Source of the DNA: Bacteroidales bacterium
GTDB taxonomy: Bacteria; Bacteroidota; Bacteroidia; Bacteroidales; UBA932
Length of the DNA stretch: 64,000 bases
NCBI GenBank assembly: GCA_017544005.1
Contig: JAFYEZ010000037.1
Coordinates: 62,001-126,000, forward strand
Direction of reading: 5' to 3'
The notes under the pieces: generated by a model
Told to the model about the DNA's origin: nothing
The model's database searches: none
What the model saw: only the letters and a program-made list of their open reading frames with translations
Shown: one piece after another, positions 34,384 through 43,709 of the stretch
Numbering within the stretch: position 1 is the stretch's first letter
Layout of the letters: the number at the start of each line of letters is the position of its first letter
Position numbers and translations under genes: made by a program

Positions 34384-35712
34384 ATGAAGCGCAACGGACG
34401 TCTGATTCTCCCGGTTTTGCTCCTGGTTCTGCTCGGAGCGCCCGCACTTTCCGCCCAGGAAGTGTTGGCCGATACCGGGTATTCGCCCTACTCGCTCTTC
34501 GGTTTCGGACAGCTCTCCGGCGCGGGAACCACCTATAACGCCACGATGGGCGGCATCGGTCTGGCTGATCGCAACGTCCGCTTTATCAATGTGTTGAATC
34601 CCGCAGCCGTCACCGCGCGAGAGGCCAAATCCTTCATGATGGATTTCGGCGTGCTCTCCAATAACGTGATCTATTCGGCCGATGCGGCCACGAGCGGCAC
34701 GCCGGGCGCAACCGGCACACTCCGCTCCGCCAACAATACCTTCAATATGAACCACATCGTCTTCTCGTTCCCGATGTGGAAGAATTCGGCCTTCAAGGCG
34801 GGTATCATGCCCTACAGTTCGGTAGGCTACAGCCTCCGGTCTTATGAACAGTCGGAAGAGCTGCTCGCAGCGCTGGGCGACATCCAGTACTTCCGTCAGG
34901 GTCAGGGTGGCCTCTACAAAGCCTTCCTGGGCGCAGGCGTCACCCTCTGGGATTGCCTGAGCGTGGGCGTGGACGGGCAGTATTATTTTGGAAACATCAA
35001 CCGCTACAGCTACGCGCTCTTCACCTCGAGCTCGGTGTACCGCTCCATCAATTCCGGCTGGGACGACTACCTGAGCGGCATCAACGCCAAGTTCGGCCTG
35101 CAGTATGAGCAGAAGCTGGGCAGGAAGACGGCCCTGACCGTGGGCGCCACCTACCAGCTGGGGACCACCCTCTCCGGCGAGGAACGACGCTTTGCCTACG
35201 GTGTGGCCTCTGCCACCGATACCATCACCGACGTCACAACGCCCCTGGCGGGTTACAAGATGCCGGCAGAAATCGGTGCAGGCCTCACGCTGCGGAGCGC
35301 GGACGGCTGGATGATCGGATTCGACTATACCCGTCAGGACTGGCGGAACAGCAACTTTGCGGCGACCCCGGGCGTCAACTTCACCCCGTGCTGCCAGCAG
35401 TCATTCCGCCTGGGCGGCGAGCTGACGCCGAACCGCTACGACATCCGCTATTTCTTCAAGCGCCTGACCTACCACGGCGGCCTCTTCTACGAGCGGAGCT
35501 ACCTCTCCCTCAACGGCCACCAGGTAACCGACCGCGGACTCACGCTGGGCGTCTCGATCCCCGTGTCAAGATACTATAATGCTATCAATCTGGGATTTAC
35601 GGCCGGACAGCGCGGCACGACGGAAGATCAATTAATCCGAGAAACCTACTTTACGTTCCATATTTCGTTCAGTTTGCACGATATTTGGTTCCTCAAACAG
35701 TTGTACGAATAA
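34384..35712 (+). CDS. OMPP1/FadL-like outer membrane barrel protein
   Basis: 442 aa with signal peptide ending LSAQ. The N-terminal YSPYSLFGFGQL, ATMGGIGLADR and FINVLNPAAVTA, then ~14 amphipathic strands, resemble the outer-membrane transport protein family (OMPP1/FadL/TodX) as found in Bacteroidota, usually next to a TPR protein and lptC. Such proteins move hydrophobic compounds across the outer membrane; the substrate is not known. It heads a set of envelope genes continuing to 39782. Confidence 0.8.
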   Translation: MKRNGRLILPVLLLVLLGAPALSAQEVLADTGYSPYSLFGFGQLSGAGTTYNATMGGIGLADRNVRFINVLNPAAVTAREAKSFMMDFGVLSNNVIYSADAATSGTPGATGTLRSANNTFNMNHIVFSFPMWKNSAFKAGIMPYSSVGYSLRSYEQSEELLAALGDIQYFRQGQGGLYKAFLGAGVTLWDCLSVGVDGQYYFGNINRYSYALFTSSSVYRSINSGWDDYLSGINAKFGLQYEQKLGRKTALTVGATYQLGTTLSGEERRFAYGVASATDTITDVTTPLAGYKMPAEIGAGLTLRSADGWMIGFDYTRQDWRNSNFAATPGVNFTPCCQQSFRLGGELTPNRYDIRYFFKRLTYHGGLFYERSYLSLNGHQVTDRGLTLGVSIPVSRYYNAINLGFTAGQRGTTEDQLIRETYFTFHISFSLHDIWFLKQLYE

Positions 35713-35728
35713 TTTTTAACTTTGTGGT

Positions 35729-37039
35729 ATGAAAAAAGCAGCAGTAATCCTTCTCGCACTCGTTCTGAGCGCCTCCGTGTTTGCACAAGGTAAATTCGGT
35801 GCAGACAGCGCCGAGTGCATCAAGTACCTGTCGTACTATTCGGAATACATGAAGCAGAACAATATCGCCGAGGCGACTCCGATGTGGCGCAAAGCCATCT
35901 CGCTCTGCCCGCCGACCGCGAACCAGAACATGCTCATCAACGGCCAGAAAATCCTGCGCCGCGAGATTTCCCTCAACCAGAAGGATCCCGTTCGCCGTCA
36001 GGAACTGCTCGACTCCCTGCTCTGGCTGCACGACGTTCGTGCTGAATACTATCCGACCTATCGCAACGCTTCGTTCAACAATAAGGCCATCGATATCATC
36101 AACTATTTCAAGGCTGACAAGAAGAAGGGCTACGACATGCTCAAGCCGCTGGTTTCCACCGTCGGCGCCGCTTGCTCCCCTTCGGTTTTCGTCAACTACA
36201 TGCAGATGTCGGTAGACCTCTACAAGAGCGGAGCCCTGATGGCGGACGAAGTCATGGCGGGCTACACCGAGATCGCCGAGTATATGGAGAACAGCAAAGC
36301 CAAGGATATCGCTTCCGCCAAGTCAGCCGTCGAACAGCTGTTGATTGACAGCGGTGTGGCATCCTGCGACAACCTGATCGCCCTCTTCACCCCGCGCTAC
36401 GAAGCCAACCCGACCGACAAGGCGCTGCTTGCCAACATGGTGAAGATGCTCGCAACCTCCGATTGCGTGGATACCGACCTCTACCTGAAAGCTGTCGAAT
36501 CCCTCAACGAAGTGGATCCTTCTCCGCAGTCCGCATACTACCTCTACAAGCTCTACTCTGCCCGTGACGAGAACGCAGCTGCCGCCAAGGCGCTTTCCCA
36601 CGCCATCGACCAGCTCGACGCCACCAACCCGGACGATGTGCTCCGCATCGCAGACTACAAGCTCGAGCTGGCAACCTTCACCTTTAAGAAGGTCGGCAAG
36701 AGCGCGGATGCTGTCGCACTGGCCAAGCAGGTTCCGGAACTCAATGCCAACCTTGCCGGGAAGGCATACTTCCTGATCGGCACCATCTGGGGCTCGCAGA
36801 AATGCTCGGGCAATGAGGTTGAGGTTCGCGCACCGTACTGGGTGGCAGTGGATTACATGCGCAAGGCCAAAGAGGCTGACGCTTCCCTCGAGGCCGAGGC
36901 CAACAACCTGATTGCACAGTACTCCCGTTACTTCCCGAATTCGGCAGACGCCTTCATGTATGACGTGGTGGACGGCAACTCCTACACCGTCAACTGCGGC
37001 GGCATGCGCGAGGCGACCCGCGTCCGTACCTCCAAGTAA
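35729..37039 (+). CDS. Exported TPR protein of the lptC-linked envelope cluster
   Basis: 436 aa, signal peptide ending SVFAQ. Helical repeats of TPR type throughout (for example PQSAYYLYKLYSARDENAAAAKAL). The C-terminal motif FPNSADAFMYDVVDGNSYTVNCGGMREATRVRTSK is a conserved ending in Bacteroidota relatives. Role unknown; by position with an OMP and LptC it is likely an envelope assembly factor. TAACTTTG (35717-35724) lies only 4 nt before the ATG. Its stop codon overlaps the lptC start (TAATG at 37037-37041). Confidence 0.85.
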   Translation: MKKAAVILLALVLSASVFAQGKFGADSAECIKYLSYYSEYMKQNNIAEATPMWRKAISLCPPTANQNMLINGQKILRREISLNQKDPVRRQELLDSLLWLHDVRAEYYPTYRNASFNNKAIDIINYFKADKKKGYDMLKPLVSTVGAACSPSVFVNYMQMSVDLYKSGALMADEVMAGYTEIAEYMENSKAKDIASAKSAVEQLLIDSGVASCDNLIALFTPRYEANPTDKALLANMVKMLATSDCVDTDLYLKAVESLNEVDPSPQSAYYLYKLYSARDENAAAAKALSHAIDQLDATNPDDVLRIADYKLELATFTFKKVGKSADAVALAKQVPELNANLAGKAYFLIGTIWGSQKCSGNEVEVRAPYWVAVDYMRKAKEADASLEAEANNLIAQYSRYFPNSADAFMYDVVDGNSYTVNCGGMREATRVRTSK

Positions 37040-37677
37040 TGCGCCGCTTTGCTGGACACCAAGTACTTTGCGTTATAGCCGCCTGCGCGGCTATAACGCT
37101 TTTTTATAACTGTTCCGGACAGCCGGAATCCACCCCGATCGACTTCGAACTGACCCCGATGCAGGTGGTCTATAACATGGAAATCGTGCAGTCGGAGAAG
37201 GGGGCCGTCACGATGCGGATGACCGCGCCGGTGATGCAGCACTTCGAGTTCCGCAAAGACTCCCTGGACCAGTCCTACGACCACTACCCCCAGGGAATTC
37301 ACGTGGATGCCTATACGGCCGACGGGGCCCTGGAGACCACGGTCGATGCCGACGAGGCGCGCCACATCACCACGGTGGGCCGCGAGGAGTGGAAGGCCTA
37401 CGGCAACGTGACCATCGTCAACATTCCCAAGCGCGAGCGGATGGTCTCCGATACGATGTACTGGGTGCAGGATGAAAAACGGATCTATACGGATTGTTAC
37501 GTAAAAATCACCTCGCCGCAGGGGATCATGCAGGGATACGGCATGGAGTCCGACGAGCGGGCCAACTTTACCGTCATCCTCAAGCCGTTCGACTCTTTTT
37601 CACGCATATCCGATTCCACGGAAGTGGTCATCGACTCGGCGAACTTTATCGGTCCGCTTCTTTTTAAAGAAAATTGA
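37039..37677 (+). CDS. lptC: LPS export ABC transporter periplasmic protein LptC
   Basis: 212 aa. LptC links the inner-membrane LptBFG complex to the LPS bridge. Hydrophobic N terminus with possible lipobox Cys25 (LFYNC), then a beta-jellyroll: DGALETTVDADEARH, GNVTIVN, MVSDTMYWVQDEKRIYTDCYVKI, and QGIMQGYGMESDERANFTVILKP near the end, the usual LptC arrangement. Start overlaps the TPR stop. A 13-bp perfect hairpin with T-tract (37070-37105) lies within the codons for the signal region. The next in-frame ATG would lose the signal, so the hairpin is probably translated. Confidence 0.9.
   Translation: MRRFAGHQVLCVIAACAAITLFYNCSGQPESTPIDFELTPMQVVYNMEIVQSEKGAVTMRMTAPVMQHFEFRKDSLDQSYDHYPQGIHVDAYTADGALETTVDADEARHITTVGREEWKAYGNVTIVNIPKRERMVSDTMYWVQDEKRIYTDCYVKITSPQGIMQGYGMESDERANFTVILKPFDSFSRISDSTEVVIDSANFIGPLLFKEN
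37070..37105 (+). terminator. Terminator-like hairpin inside the 5' end of lptC (possible attenuator)
   Basis: GCGTTATAGCCGC (37070-37082), 4-nt loop CTGC, GCGGCTATAACGC (37087-37099), then TTTTTT (37100-37105): a perfect 13-bp intrinsic terminator, but within the lptC reading frame. Confidence 0.75.
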
Positions 37678-37678
37678 T

Positions 37679-37686
37679 TATTTTTG
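37679..37686 (+). promoter_or_regulatory. -7 box of the PpiD-like gene
   Basis: TATTTTTG fits TAnnTTTG, 41 nt before the ATG at 37728. No clear -33. Confidence 0.4.
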
Positions 37687-37727
37687 CACCCCTAACTGAA
37701 AACGCAAAACATTAAATAATTAGCAAT

Positions 37728-39782
37728 ATGGCGGTATTAGAGAAAATCCGTGTAAAATTCGGGATTTTGATTACCATCCTCGTCGCACTGGCGCTGCTGT
37801 CGTTCATTATCGACCCGCAGACCCTGCAGTCGGCATTCCAGATGATGTCTTCCGACAACAAAGTGGGCGAGATGAACGGCAAGAACATTAATTACAGGGA
37901 ATTCTACGAGGACTACGACAACTACGTCAAGCTCTATGGCATGATGGGCCAGAACACCAACAGCGAGCAGGCGCAGGCTTCGATCCGCGACATCACCTGG
38001 CAGGACTACTACACCGACCTCGTCTTCGCCCCCAAGGCGGAGAAGGCCGGCATCTATGTTGGCAACCAGGAGATGTTCGACCTGACCCAGGGCGAGAACA
38101 TCTCGCCAGTGCTGCTCCAGCAGCGGATCTTCGCAGACGAGAGCGGCGCGTTCAACCGCGGCGCCCTGCTGAACTTCGTGCAGTCGATTGACGACGACGC
38201 GTCGGGTCAGTCCGCAGCGTACTGGAACCTCCTCGAGAAGAACATCTATGACGCGCAGCTCTACAGCAAATATGCAGCCCTGATCCACGCCACCTCGCTC
38301 GAGAACAATGTTGAGAAGGCCGCGCTCGTGGCTGAGAACAATACCACCTACGACGTTGACTACGTGACGATTCCGCTCGGTTTCGAACCGGACAGCACCG
38401 TGACCGTAAGCGACGCGGAAGTCAAGGCTTACTACAATGCCCGCAAGGACAACCTCAAGCAGCCGGCCAACCGCGACATCGAATATGTGATGTTCGAGGT
38501 GGAGCCGAGCCAGGCTGATATCGAGGCCAAGCGCGAGGCGTTCGACGAGGTGTACGAAGGTTTCAAGACCGCCGACAACCTCAAGAACTATATCGCCCTG
38601 CACTCCGATGCCAAGTGGGACAACACCTGGTATGCCAAGGATGAGCTCGAGGGTGAACCCGAGTTCCAGGCTGTGGCATTCGGCCGCGGCGCCAAGGTGA
38701 GCGAGATCCGCGAGGACGGCAACACCTTCTCCGCAGTCCGCGTGGCAGACCGGGGCCAGGTGGCAGACTCGGCACACGTCTATTATGCCGCATTCGCCCT
38801 CAATGACGAGGCAGGCGCTGACGAACTGGTCAAGACCGCCAAGGCTTCCCGCACCGTTCCGGAGGCCTTCAACGAGATGGGCTGGCTTACCCAGCAGATC
38901 ACCGCAGCCAACGGCCTGAGCGACTTCGACGTGGTCTTTGCGCCGAACGCCGGCAAAGTGGTGAAGGTCCGCAGCATCAACGCGCAGACGCTCTTCGTGC
39001 TCTATGTCACCGAGCGTACCCGCGCCAAGGAGAAGGTTCAGCTCGCCCGCCTGGTGGGCAACATTCTCCCTTCGGAAGAGACCTACCGCGACTTCCTGAT
39101 GAAGGCAACCGAGCTTTCCGACAAGTCGAACGGCAAGTATGAGAAATTCGCCGAGGTCTGCCGCGAGGAGAACCTCCCGGTCATCCCGGTTCAGAACGTG
39201 ACCGAATCGACCCGCCGGATCGGTGTGGTGGAGAACGCACGCGAACTGGTCCGCTGGGTGTTCGAGAAGAAGACCAAGAAGAACAGCGTTTCCGATGTCA
39301 TCATCGTGGATAACAAGTACTATTTCGTGGCTGCTGTCACCGAGGTCCGCAAGGAAGGTACGGTGGCGCTGCAGGATGTGGCAGAGCAGTTTGCTTTTGC
39401 CATCCGTTCCGACAAGAGCCTCGAAAATCTCCGCGCCAAAGTGGCTGAGGAGATCAAGGATTGCGCAACCCTGCAGGATGTGGCAGCACACTACAACCTG
39501 ACCATCAACCACGGAAACGGCATGTCGTTCGGCTCCCAGTACCAGAGCGGTGCCCTGCTCGGTGCGGTGGTCAATGCACCGGAAGGCAAGCTCTGCGGTC
39601 CGGTCAAGGCTGAGTACGGCGTGACGGTCTTCCAGGTTACCGGCAAGAACACCGGTACCTACTTCCTGGAGGACGACGTGGACACCCGCGTCAGCCAGCG
39701 TGCAGACTACGCGCTCCAGGTGCTCGACCCCGTGATTTCCACCGAGGCGAACATCAAGGATTACCGCGCACGCTTCTTCTAG
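37728..39782 (+). CDS. PpiD/SurA-like periplasmic folding factor, membrane-anchored
   Basis: 684 aa. One N-terminal membrane helix (~11-28) in MAVLEKIRVKFGILITIL, the hallmark of PpiD-type proteins, then a SurA_N-like chaperone domain (NKVGEMNGKNINYREFYEDYDNYV) and a long periplasmic part with parvulin-like segments. PpiD-type proteins assist folding of outer-membrane and periplasmic proteins; a functional isomerase site is not evident to me. Its stop codon overlaps that of the convergent permease gene (CTAG at 39779-39782). Confidence 0.85.
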   Translation: MAVLEKIRVKFGILITILVALALLSFIIDPQTLQSAFQMMSSDNKVGEMNGKNINYREFYEDYDNYVKLYGMMGQNTNSEQAQASIRDITWQDYYTDLVFAPKAEKAGIYVGNQEMFDLTQGENISPVLLQQRIFADESGAFNRGALLNFVQSIDDDASGQSAAYWNLLEKNIYDAQLYSKYAALIHATSLENNVEKAALVAENNTTYDVDYVTIPLGFEPDSTVTVSDAEVKAYYNARKDNLKQPANRDIEYVMFEVEPSQADIEAKREAFDEVYEGFKTADNLKNYIALHSDAKWDNTWYAKDELEGEPEFQAVAFGRGAKVSEIREDGNTFSAVRVADRGQVADSAHVYYAAFALNDEAGADELVKTAKASRTVPEAFNEMGWLTQQITAANGLSDFDVVFAPNAGKVVKVRSINAQTLFVLYVTERTRAKEKVQLARLVGNILPSEETYRDFLMKATELSDKSNGKYEKFAEVCREENLPVIPVQNVTESTRRIGVVENARELVRWVFEKKTKKNSVSDVIIVDNKYYFVAAVTEVRKEGTVALQDVAEQFAFAIRSDKSLENLRAKVAEEIKDCATLQDVAAHYNLTINHGNGMSFGSQYQSGALLGAVVNAPEGKLCGPVKAEYGVTVFQVTGKNTGTYFLEDDVDTRVSQRADYALQVLDPVISTEANIKDYRARFF

Positions 39783-41017
39783 AAATCGCCTTCCGGGCTG
39801 ATGAGAGCCACGGCGGGATGCATCTTTGCGGCCGAGATGGCGGGAGCCATTCCGGCCGCAATTCCTATCAATAAGGCCACCGTCAAGCCGGCTGCGATAT
39901 GCCCGCCGGAGAGTACGAACGGAACGGGACTGCGGCGCAGCAGCAGGGTGATGAGCGCCACGCCGACGAGTCCGATGGCGCCGCCCGCGGCCGAGAGGGC
40001 GGCCGCCTCCGTGAGGAACTGCAGGGAGATCCGGCCGCGCGTAGCTCCCAGAGCCTTCTGGATCCCGATCTGCCGCGTCCGCTCCCGGACGGCCACAAAG
40101 AGAATGTTGGCGATCCCGAAGCCGCCGACCAGCAGCGAGAAGAGGCCCACGATCCAGCCGATGGTATCCACCAGCGAGAAGAGTTCCGCTATCTCTTTTG
40201 CAATCAATGAGAAGCGGTTGAGGGCGAAGTTGTCTTCCGCCTGCGGGTCGAGGTGCCGCACCTGGCGCAGCAGTCGCCGGAGCTCCGCATCAAAGGCGGC
40301 CTCGGAAACCCCGGCCACCGGCCGCGCAGCCAGCACGCACCGGGCCTCGGCGGCCGAAGGGAGCCTGCGGGCTGCCTCCTCGGGAATCACCACCGCCGCG
40401 TCGATATCGGCCAGGGAAACGGCGCTCACGCCGCTTCGCGCGAAGGTGCCAATCACGTCAAACCGCCGGCCGTCGATCGAGAGGGTCTTCTCTCCCGGGT
40501 GGGCCTTGGCATAATCTGCCCCGACCACGGCCACGGCGGCTCCACCCGAGAGTTCTGCGGCGGAAAAGGCGCGGCCCGTCTGGATGGGGTTGCGAACAAC
40601 CAGTTTCCAGTCACCTATAACGCCGATAATAACATCGTTGTTAAAATAACAAGAATAGCACAATTCGTTGATTGTTTCTCCATGGTCCGCCAGAAAGCGG
40701 TACTCCTCCCGTGTGACCGGTGGCCGGGAAATGTAGTTCCACCAGCGGAAGGTTCCCTCCTCGTCGAGGTCCGGCTCCAGCGGAATCTGTTCCACCAGGA
40801 CGACATCCTTTCCAAAGTCGGAAAGGCCGTCGTTCATGGTGCGCTCCAGGGAATCCACCACCGTCAGCGCGCCCACCGTCGAGAAGATGCCGATGGCGAT
40901 CCCCGCGAGGGAGAGCCCGGTCCGGAAGCGGTCGTTTTTGAATTGCGAAGCGGCCATCGCCACGCTTTCGAGGGCGGTCCTGAGCAGGCCGCCGGCGCGT
41001 TTGAAAAGTCCCTTCAT
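39779..41017 (-). CDS. MacB/FtsX-type ABC transporter permease
   Basis: 412 aa with the MacB architecture: N-terminal helix (~32-52), large periplasmic MacB_PCD domain (~53-255), then three helices at the C terminus. The FtsX signature RERTRQIGIQKALGATRGRI lies before the second helix. It would export a lipoprotein, peptide or drug with a partner ATPase, but no ATPase gene is adjacent. It follows mutS with a strong Shine-Dalgarno (AGGAGG at 41021-41026) overlapping the mutS stop, so the two are co-transcribed. Confidence 0.9.
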   Translation of the reverse strand: MKGLFKRAGGLLRTALESVAMAASQFKNDRFRTGLSLAGIAIGIFSTVGALTVVDSLERTMNDGLSDFGKDVVLVEQIPLEPDLDEEGTFRWWNYISRPPVTREEYRFLADHGETINELCYSCYFNNDVIIGVIGDWKLVVRNPIQTGRAFSAAELSGGAAVAVVGADYAKAHPGEKTLSIDGRRFDVIGTFARSGVSAVSLADIDAAVVIPEEAARRLPSAAEARCVLAARPVAGVSEAAFDAELRRLLRQVRHLDPQAEDNFALNRFSLIAKEIAELFSLVDTIGWIVGLFSLLVGGFGIANILFVAVRERTRQIGIQKALGATRGRISLQFLTEAAALSAAGGAIGLVGVALITLLLRRSPVPFVLSGGHIAAGLTVALLIGIAAGMAPAISAAKMHPAVALISPEGDF

Positions 41018-41025
41018 GTCTCCTC

Positions 41026-43653
41026 CTACAGTCCGATTTTGTTCTTGAGTTCTCTGATCAGATCAAATGCATCCAGGGGCGACATCGCGTTGAGGTTCGC
41101 CTCTTTGAGTTGTTTCTTGATATCCAGCAGCAACGGGTCGTCGAGCTGGTACAGGGAGAGTTGCATCGGCCTGGCAGCAGGTTTTTTCGGAGCGGATCCG
41201 CTTTGGGACGGGGCCGCGTTCTCGAGTTCCTTCAGTTTGCGTTCCGCCGCCGCGACGACTGCCTGCGGCATGCCGGCGAGCCGGGCGACATGGATACCGA
41301 AACTGTGGGAAACACCTCCCTCGCACAACTTGCGGAGGAAAATGACCTTACCGTCGATCTCCTTGACCGAGATATGGAAGTTATGAACCCGTTTGTACAG
41401 GTTCTCGAGTTCGTTCAGTTCGTGATAATGGGTGGCGAAGAGCGTCTTGGGCCGCTGGTCGGTGGGGCGGTTGTCGCCGTGGAGGTATTCCACGATTCCC
41501 CAGGCGATGGACATGCCGTCGAAGGTGCTGGTTCCGCGCCCGATCTCGTCCAGCAGCACCAGCGACCGCGGCGAGAGGTTGTTCAGGATGGTGGCCGTCT
41601 CGAGCATCTCCACCATGAAGGTAGATTCGCCGCGCGAGATGTTGTCGGAGGCGCCCACGCGCGTGAAGAGCTTGTCCACCAGGCCGATCCGGGCGGCAGA
41701 GGCCGGCACGTAGGAGCCGATCTGCGCGAGAAGCACAATCAGCGCGCTCTGCCGCAGGAAGGCCGATTTACCGGCCATGTTCGGACCGGTCAGAATCATG
41801 ATCTGCCGGTCTTCATTGTTGAGGTAGAGGTTGTTGGCGATATAGGCCTCGCCCGGCGGCATCAGGGTTTCGATTACCGGATGTCTTCCGTCCGTAATCT
41901 CCAGCGCCAGCGAATCGTTCACCTCGGGGCGGCAGTAGTGATTGGTGCGGGCCAGGTCGGCGAAGGAGGCGAGGCAGTCCAGCCGTGCCACCACCGCGGC
42001 ATCCTCCTGCAGCATCGGAATCAGCTCCTGAATATGGCGGACCACCTCGGCGTAAAGGGCGGCCTCCAGCTGAAGAATCCGCTCTTCTGCGCCCGTGATC
42101 TTCTCTTCGTACTGCTTGAGTTCTTCGGTAATGTAGCGCTCCGCGCCGACGAGCGTCTGCTTGCGGATCCACTCCGGCGGCACTTTGTCCTTGAAGGTAT
42201 TGCGCACTTCGAGGTAGTACCCGAAAACGTTGTTGAACCCGATACGGAGCGAAGCGATTCCGGTGCGCTCCTTCTCGGCTTCCTGGATTTGCAGCAGGAT
42301 CTGCTTGCCGTCCGTGCGGATACGGCGCAGTTCGTCGAGTTCTTCCGACACGCCGGCGGCGATCACTTCGCCCTTGCCGACGGCCGCTGCTGCTTCCGGA
42401 AGAATCGTGCTGGTAATCAGGGTATAAAGATCGGTGCAGATATCGAGCCTTTGGGCTTGTTCCTTCAGGGGTGCCTCCGTAAGTTGCTGTTTGATGGCTT
42501 CGATGGCATGCAGGCCGCGGGCCAGCTGCAGGGCTTCGCGCGGCGCGATCCGGCCGGCCGCCGCCTTGGAAATGATCCGCTCCAGGTCGCCGATCTCTCC
42601 GATCTTTTCGCGGACGGCATCCAGCCGCTCCGCTTGGGCCAGAAAGGCCTCCACCGCATCGTGGCGTTCCCGGATCCGGGCGCAATCCTTAAGCGGCATC
42701 GCGAGCCACTGCCGGAGCAGGCGGGCGCCCATCGGCGAGCAGCAGCGATCGATCACCTGCAGCAGTGAAACCCCTTCCGGGCCGCCCAGCGGGGCGAACA
42801 GCTCCAGGTTGCGCATCGTAAAGCGGTCCATCCAGACGAAGTCGTTCTCGTCAATCCGCCCGATCGAGCGGATGTGGCCCAGCTCCGTGTGGCAGGTCAT
42901 CTCCATATAGAAGAGCTCCGCGCCGGCGGCGGTGATACCCAGGGGAATATCCTCAATGCCAAAGCCTTTCAGTGTATCGGTGCCGAAGCGCTCGAGCAAC
43001 TTGCGGCGGCAGGATTCTCCCACGAAGGCCCACTCGTCCATCGTGGTGACGAAAGCCTTGGTGTTGAAGCGCCTGCGGAAGCCCTCGAGGAAACTGCGCT
43101 CCACGAGAATCTCTTTGGGGGCAAAGTCGGAGAGCAGGACCTCGATATAGTCCAGCGAACCTTGCGCCACCCGGAAGGTGCCGGTGGAGATATCCAGAAA
43201 CGCGACACCCGCCGCACCCTGGCCGTCGCTGCGGCTGCTCTCGTCGAAAGCCACCGCCGCCAGGAAGTTGTTCTCCTTCTGCGTGAGCAGGTTATCGTTA
43301 TAAGCCACACCCGGCGTGACGAGTTCCGTGACGCCGCGCTTGACCAGTTTTTTGGTGAGTTTCGGGTCTTCCAGCTGGTCGCAGACGGCCACCTTGAAGC
43401 CGGCCTGCACCAGGCGGGGCAGGTAGTTGTCGATGGCGTGGTAGGGAATGCCGGCCAGCGGGGTGTAGCTGCCCGCACCGCTCGCGCGCCGCGTCAACAC
43501 GATTCCCAGCGTCTTGCTCACCGTTACGGCATCCTCTCCGAAGGTCTCATAGAAATCACCTACCCGGTAGAGCAGGATTGTATCGGGGTACTGCGCCTTG
43601 ACGGCGTTCCACTGCGCGATGAGCGGCGATTCCTTTGTTTTTTTCTCGGCCAT
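41026..43653 (-). CDS. mutS: DNA mismatch repair ATPase MutS
   Basis: 875 aa from the ATG at 43653 (MAEKKTKESPL); upstream in-frame codons are not conserved. Recognises mismatches. N-terminal mismatch-binding domain with YRVGDFYETFGEDAV (the Phe-x-Glu wedge) and LTRR, core and clamp helices, C-terminal ATPase with Walker A GPNMAGKSAFLRQ, signature DNISRGESTFMVEM, and Walker B VLLDEIGRGTSTFDG. MutS1 length. TACTTTTG on the minus strand (43661-43668) is 7 nt before the ATG. Confidence 0.98.
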   Translation of the reverse strand: MAEKKTKESPLIAQWNAVKAQYPDTILLYRVGDFYETFGEDAVTVSKTLGIVLTRRASGAGSYTPLAGIPYHAIDNYLPRLVQAGFKVAVCDQLEDPKLTKKLVKRGVTELVTPGVAYNDNLLTQKENNFLAAVAFDESSRSDGQGAAGVAFLDISTGTFRVAQGSLDYIEVLLSDFAPKEILVERSFLEGFRRRFNTKAFVTTMDEWAFVGESCRRKLLERFGTDTLKGFGIEDIPLGITAAGAELFYMEMTCHTELGHIRSIGRIDENDFVWMDRFTMRNLELFAPLGGPEGVSLLQVIDRCCSPMGARLLRQWLAMPLKDCARIRERHDAVEAFLAQAERLDAVREKIGEIGDLERIISKAAAGRIAPREALQLARGLHAIEAIKQQLTEAPLKEQAQRLDICTDLYTLITSTILPEAAAAVGKGEVIAAGVSEELDELRRIRTDGKQILLQIQEAEKERTGIASLRIGFNNVFGYYLEVRNTFKDKVPPEWIRKQTLVGAERYITEELKQYEEKITGAEERILQLEAALYAEVVRHIQELIPMLQEDAAVVARLDCLASFADLARTNHYCRPEVNDSLALEITDGRHPVIETLMPPGEAYIANNLYLNNEDRQIMILTGPNMAGKSAFLRQSALIVLLAQIGSYVPASAARIGLVDKLFTRVGASDNISRGESTFMVEMLETATILNNLSPRSLVLLDEIGRGTSTFDGMSIAWGIVEYLHGDNRPTDQRPKTLFATHYHELNELENLYKRVHNFHISVKEIDGKVIFLRKLCEGGVSHSFGIHVARLAGMPQAVVAAAERKLKELENAAPSQSGSAPKKPAARPMQLSLYQLDDPLLLDIKKQLKEANLNAMSPLDAFDLIRELKNKIGL

Positions 43654-43660
43654 ACTTGTG

Positions 43661-43688
43661 CAAAAGTACCAATTTTTCTCTACATTTG
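43661..43688. promoter_or_regulatory. Divergent -7 boxes between mutS and the serine-hydrolase-like gene
   Basis: Minus strand TACTTTTG (43661-43668) for mutS, plus strand TACATTTG (43681-43688) for the gene at 43710. The two start codons are only 56 bp apart. Confidence 0.45.
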
Positions 43689-43709
43689 TAGAATCTAACA
43701 CACTGCATT

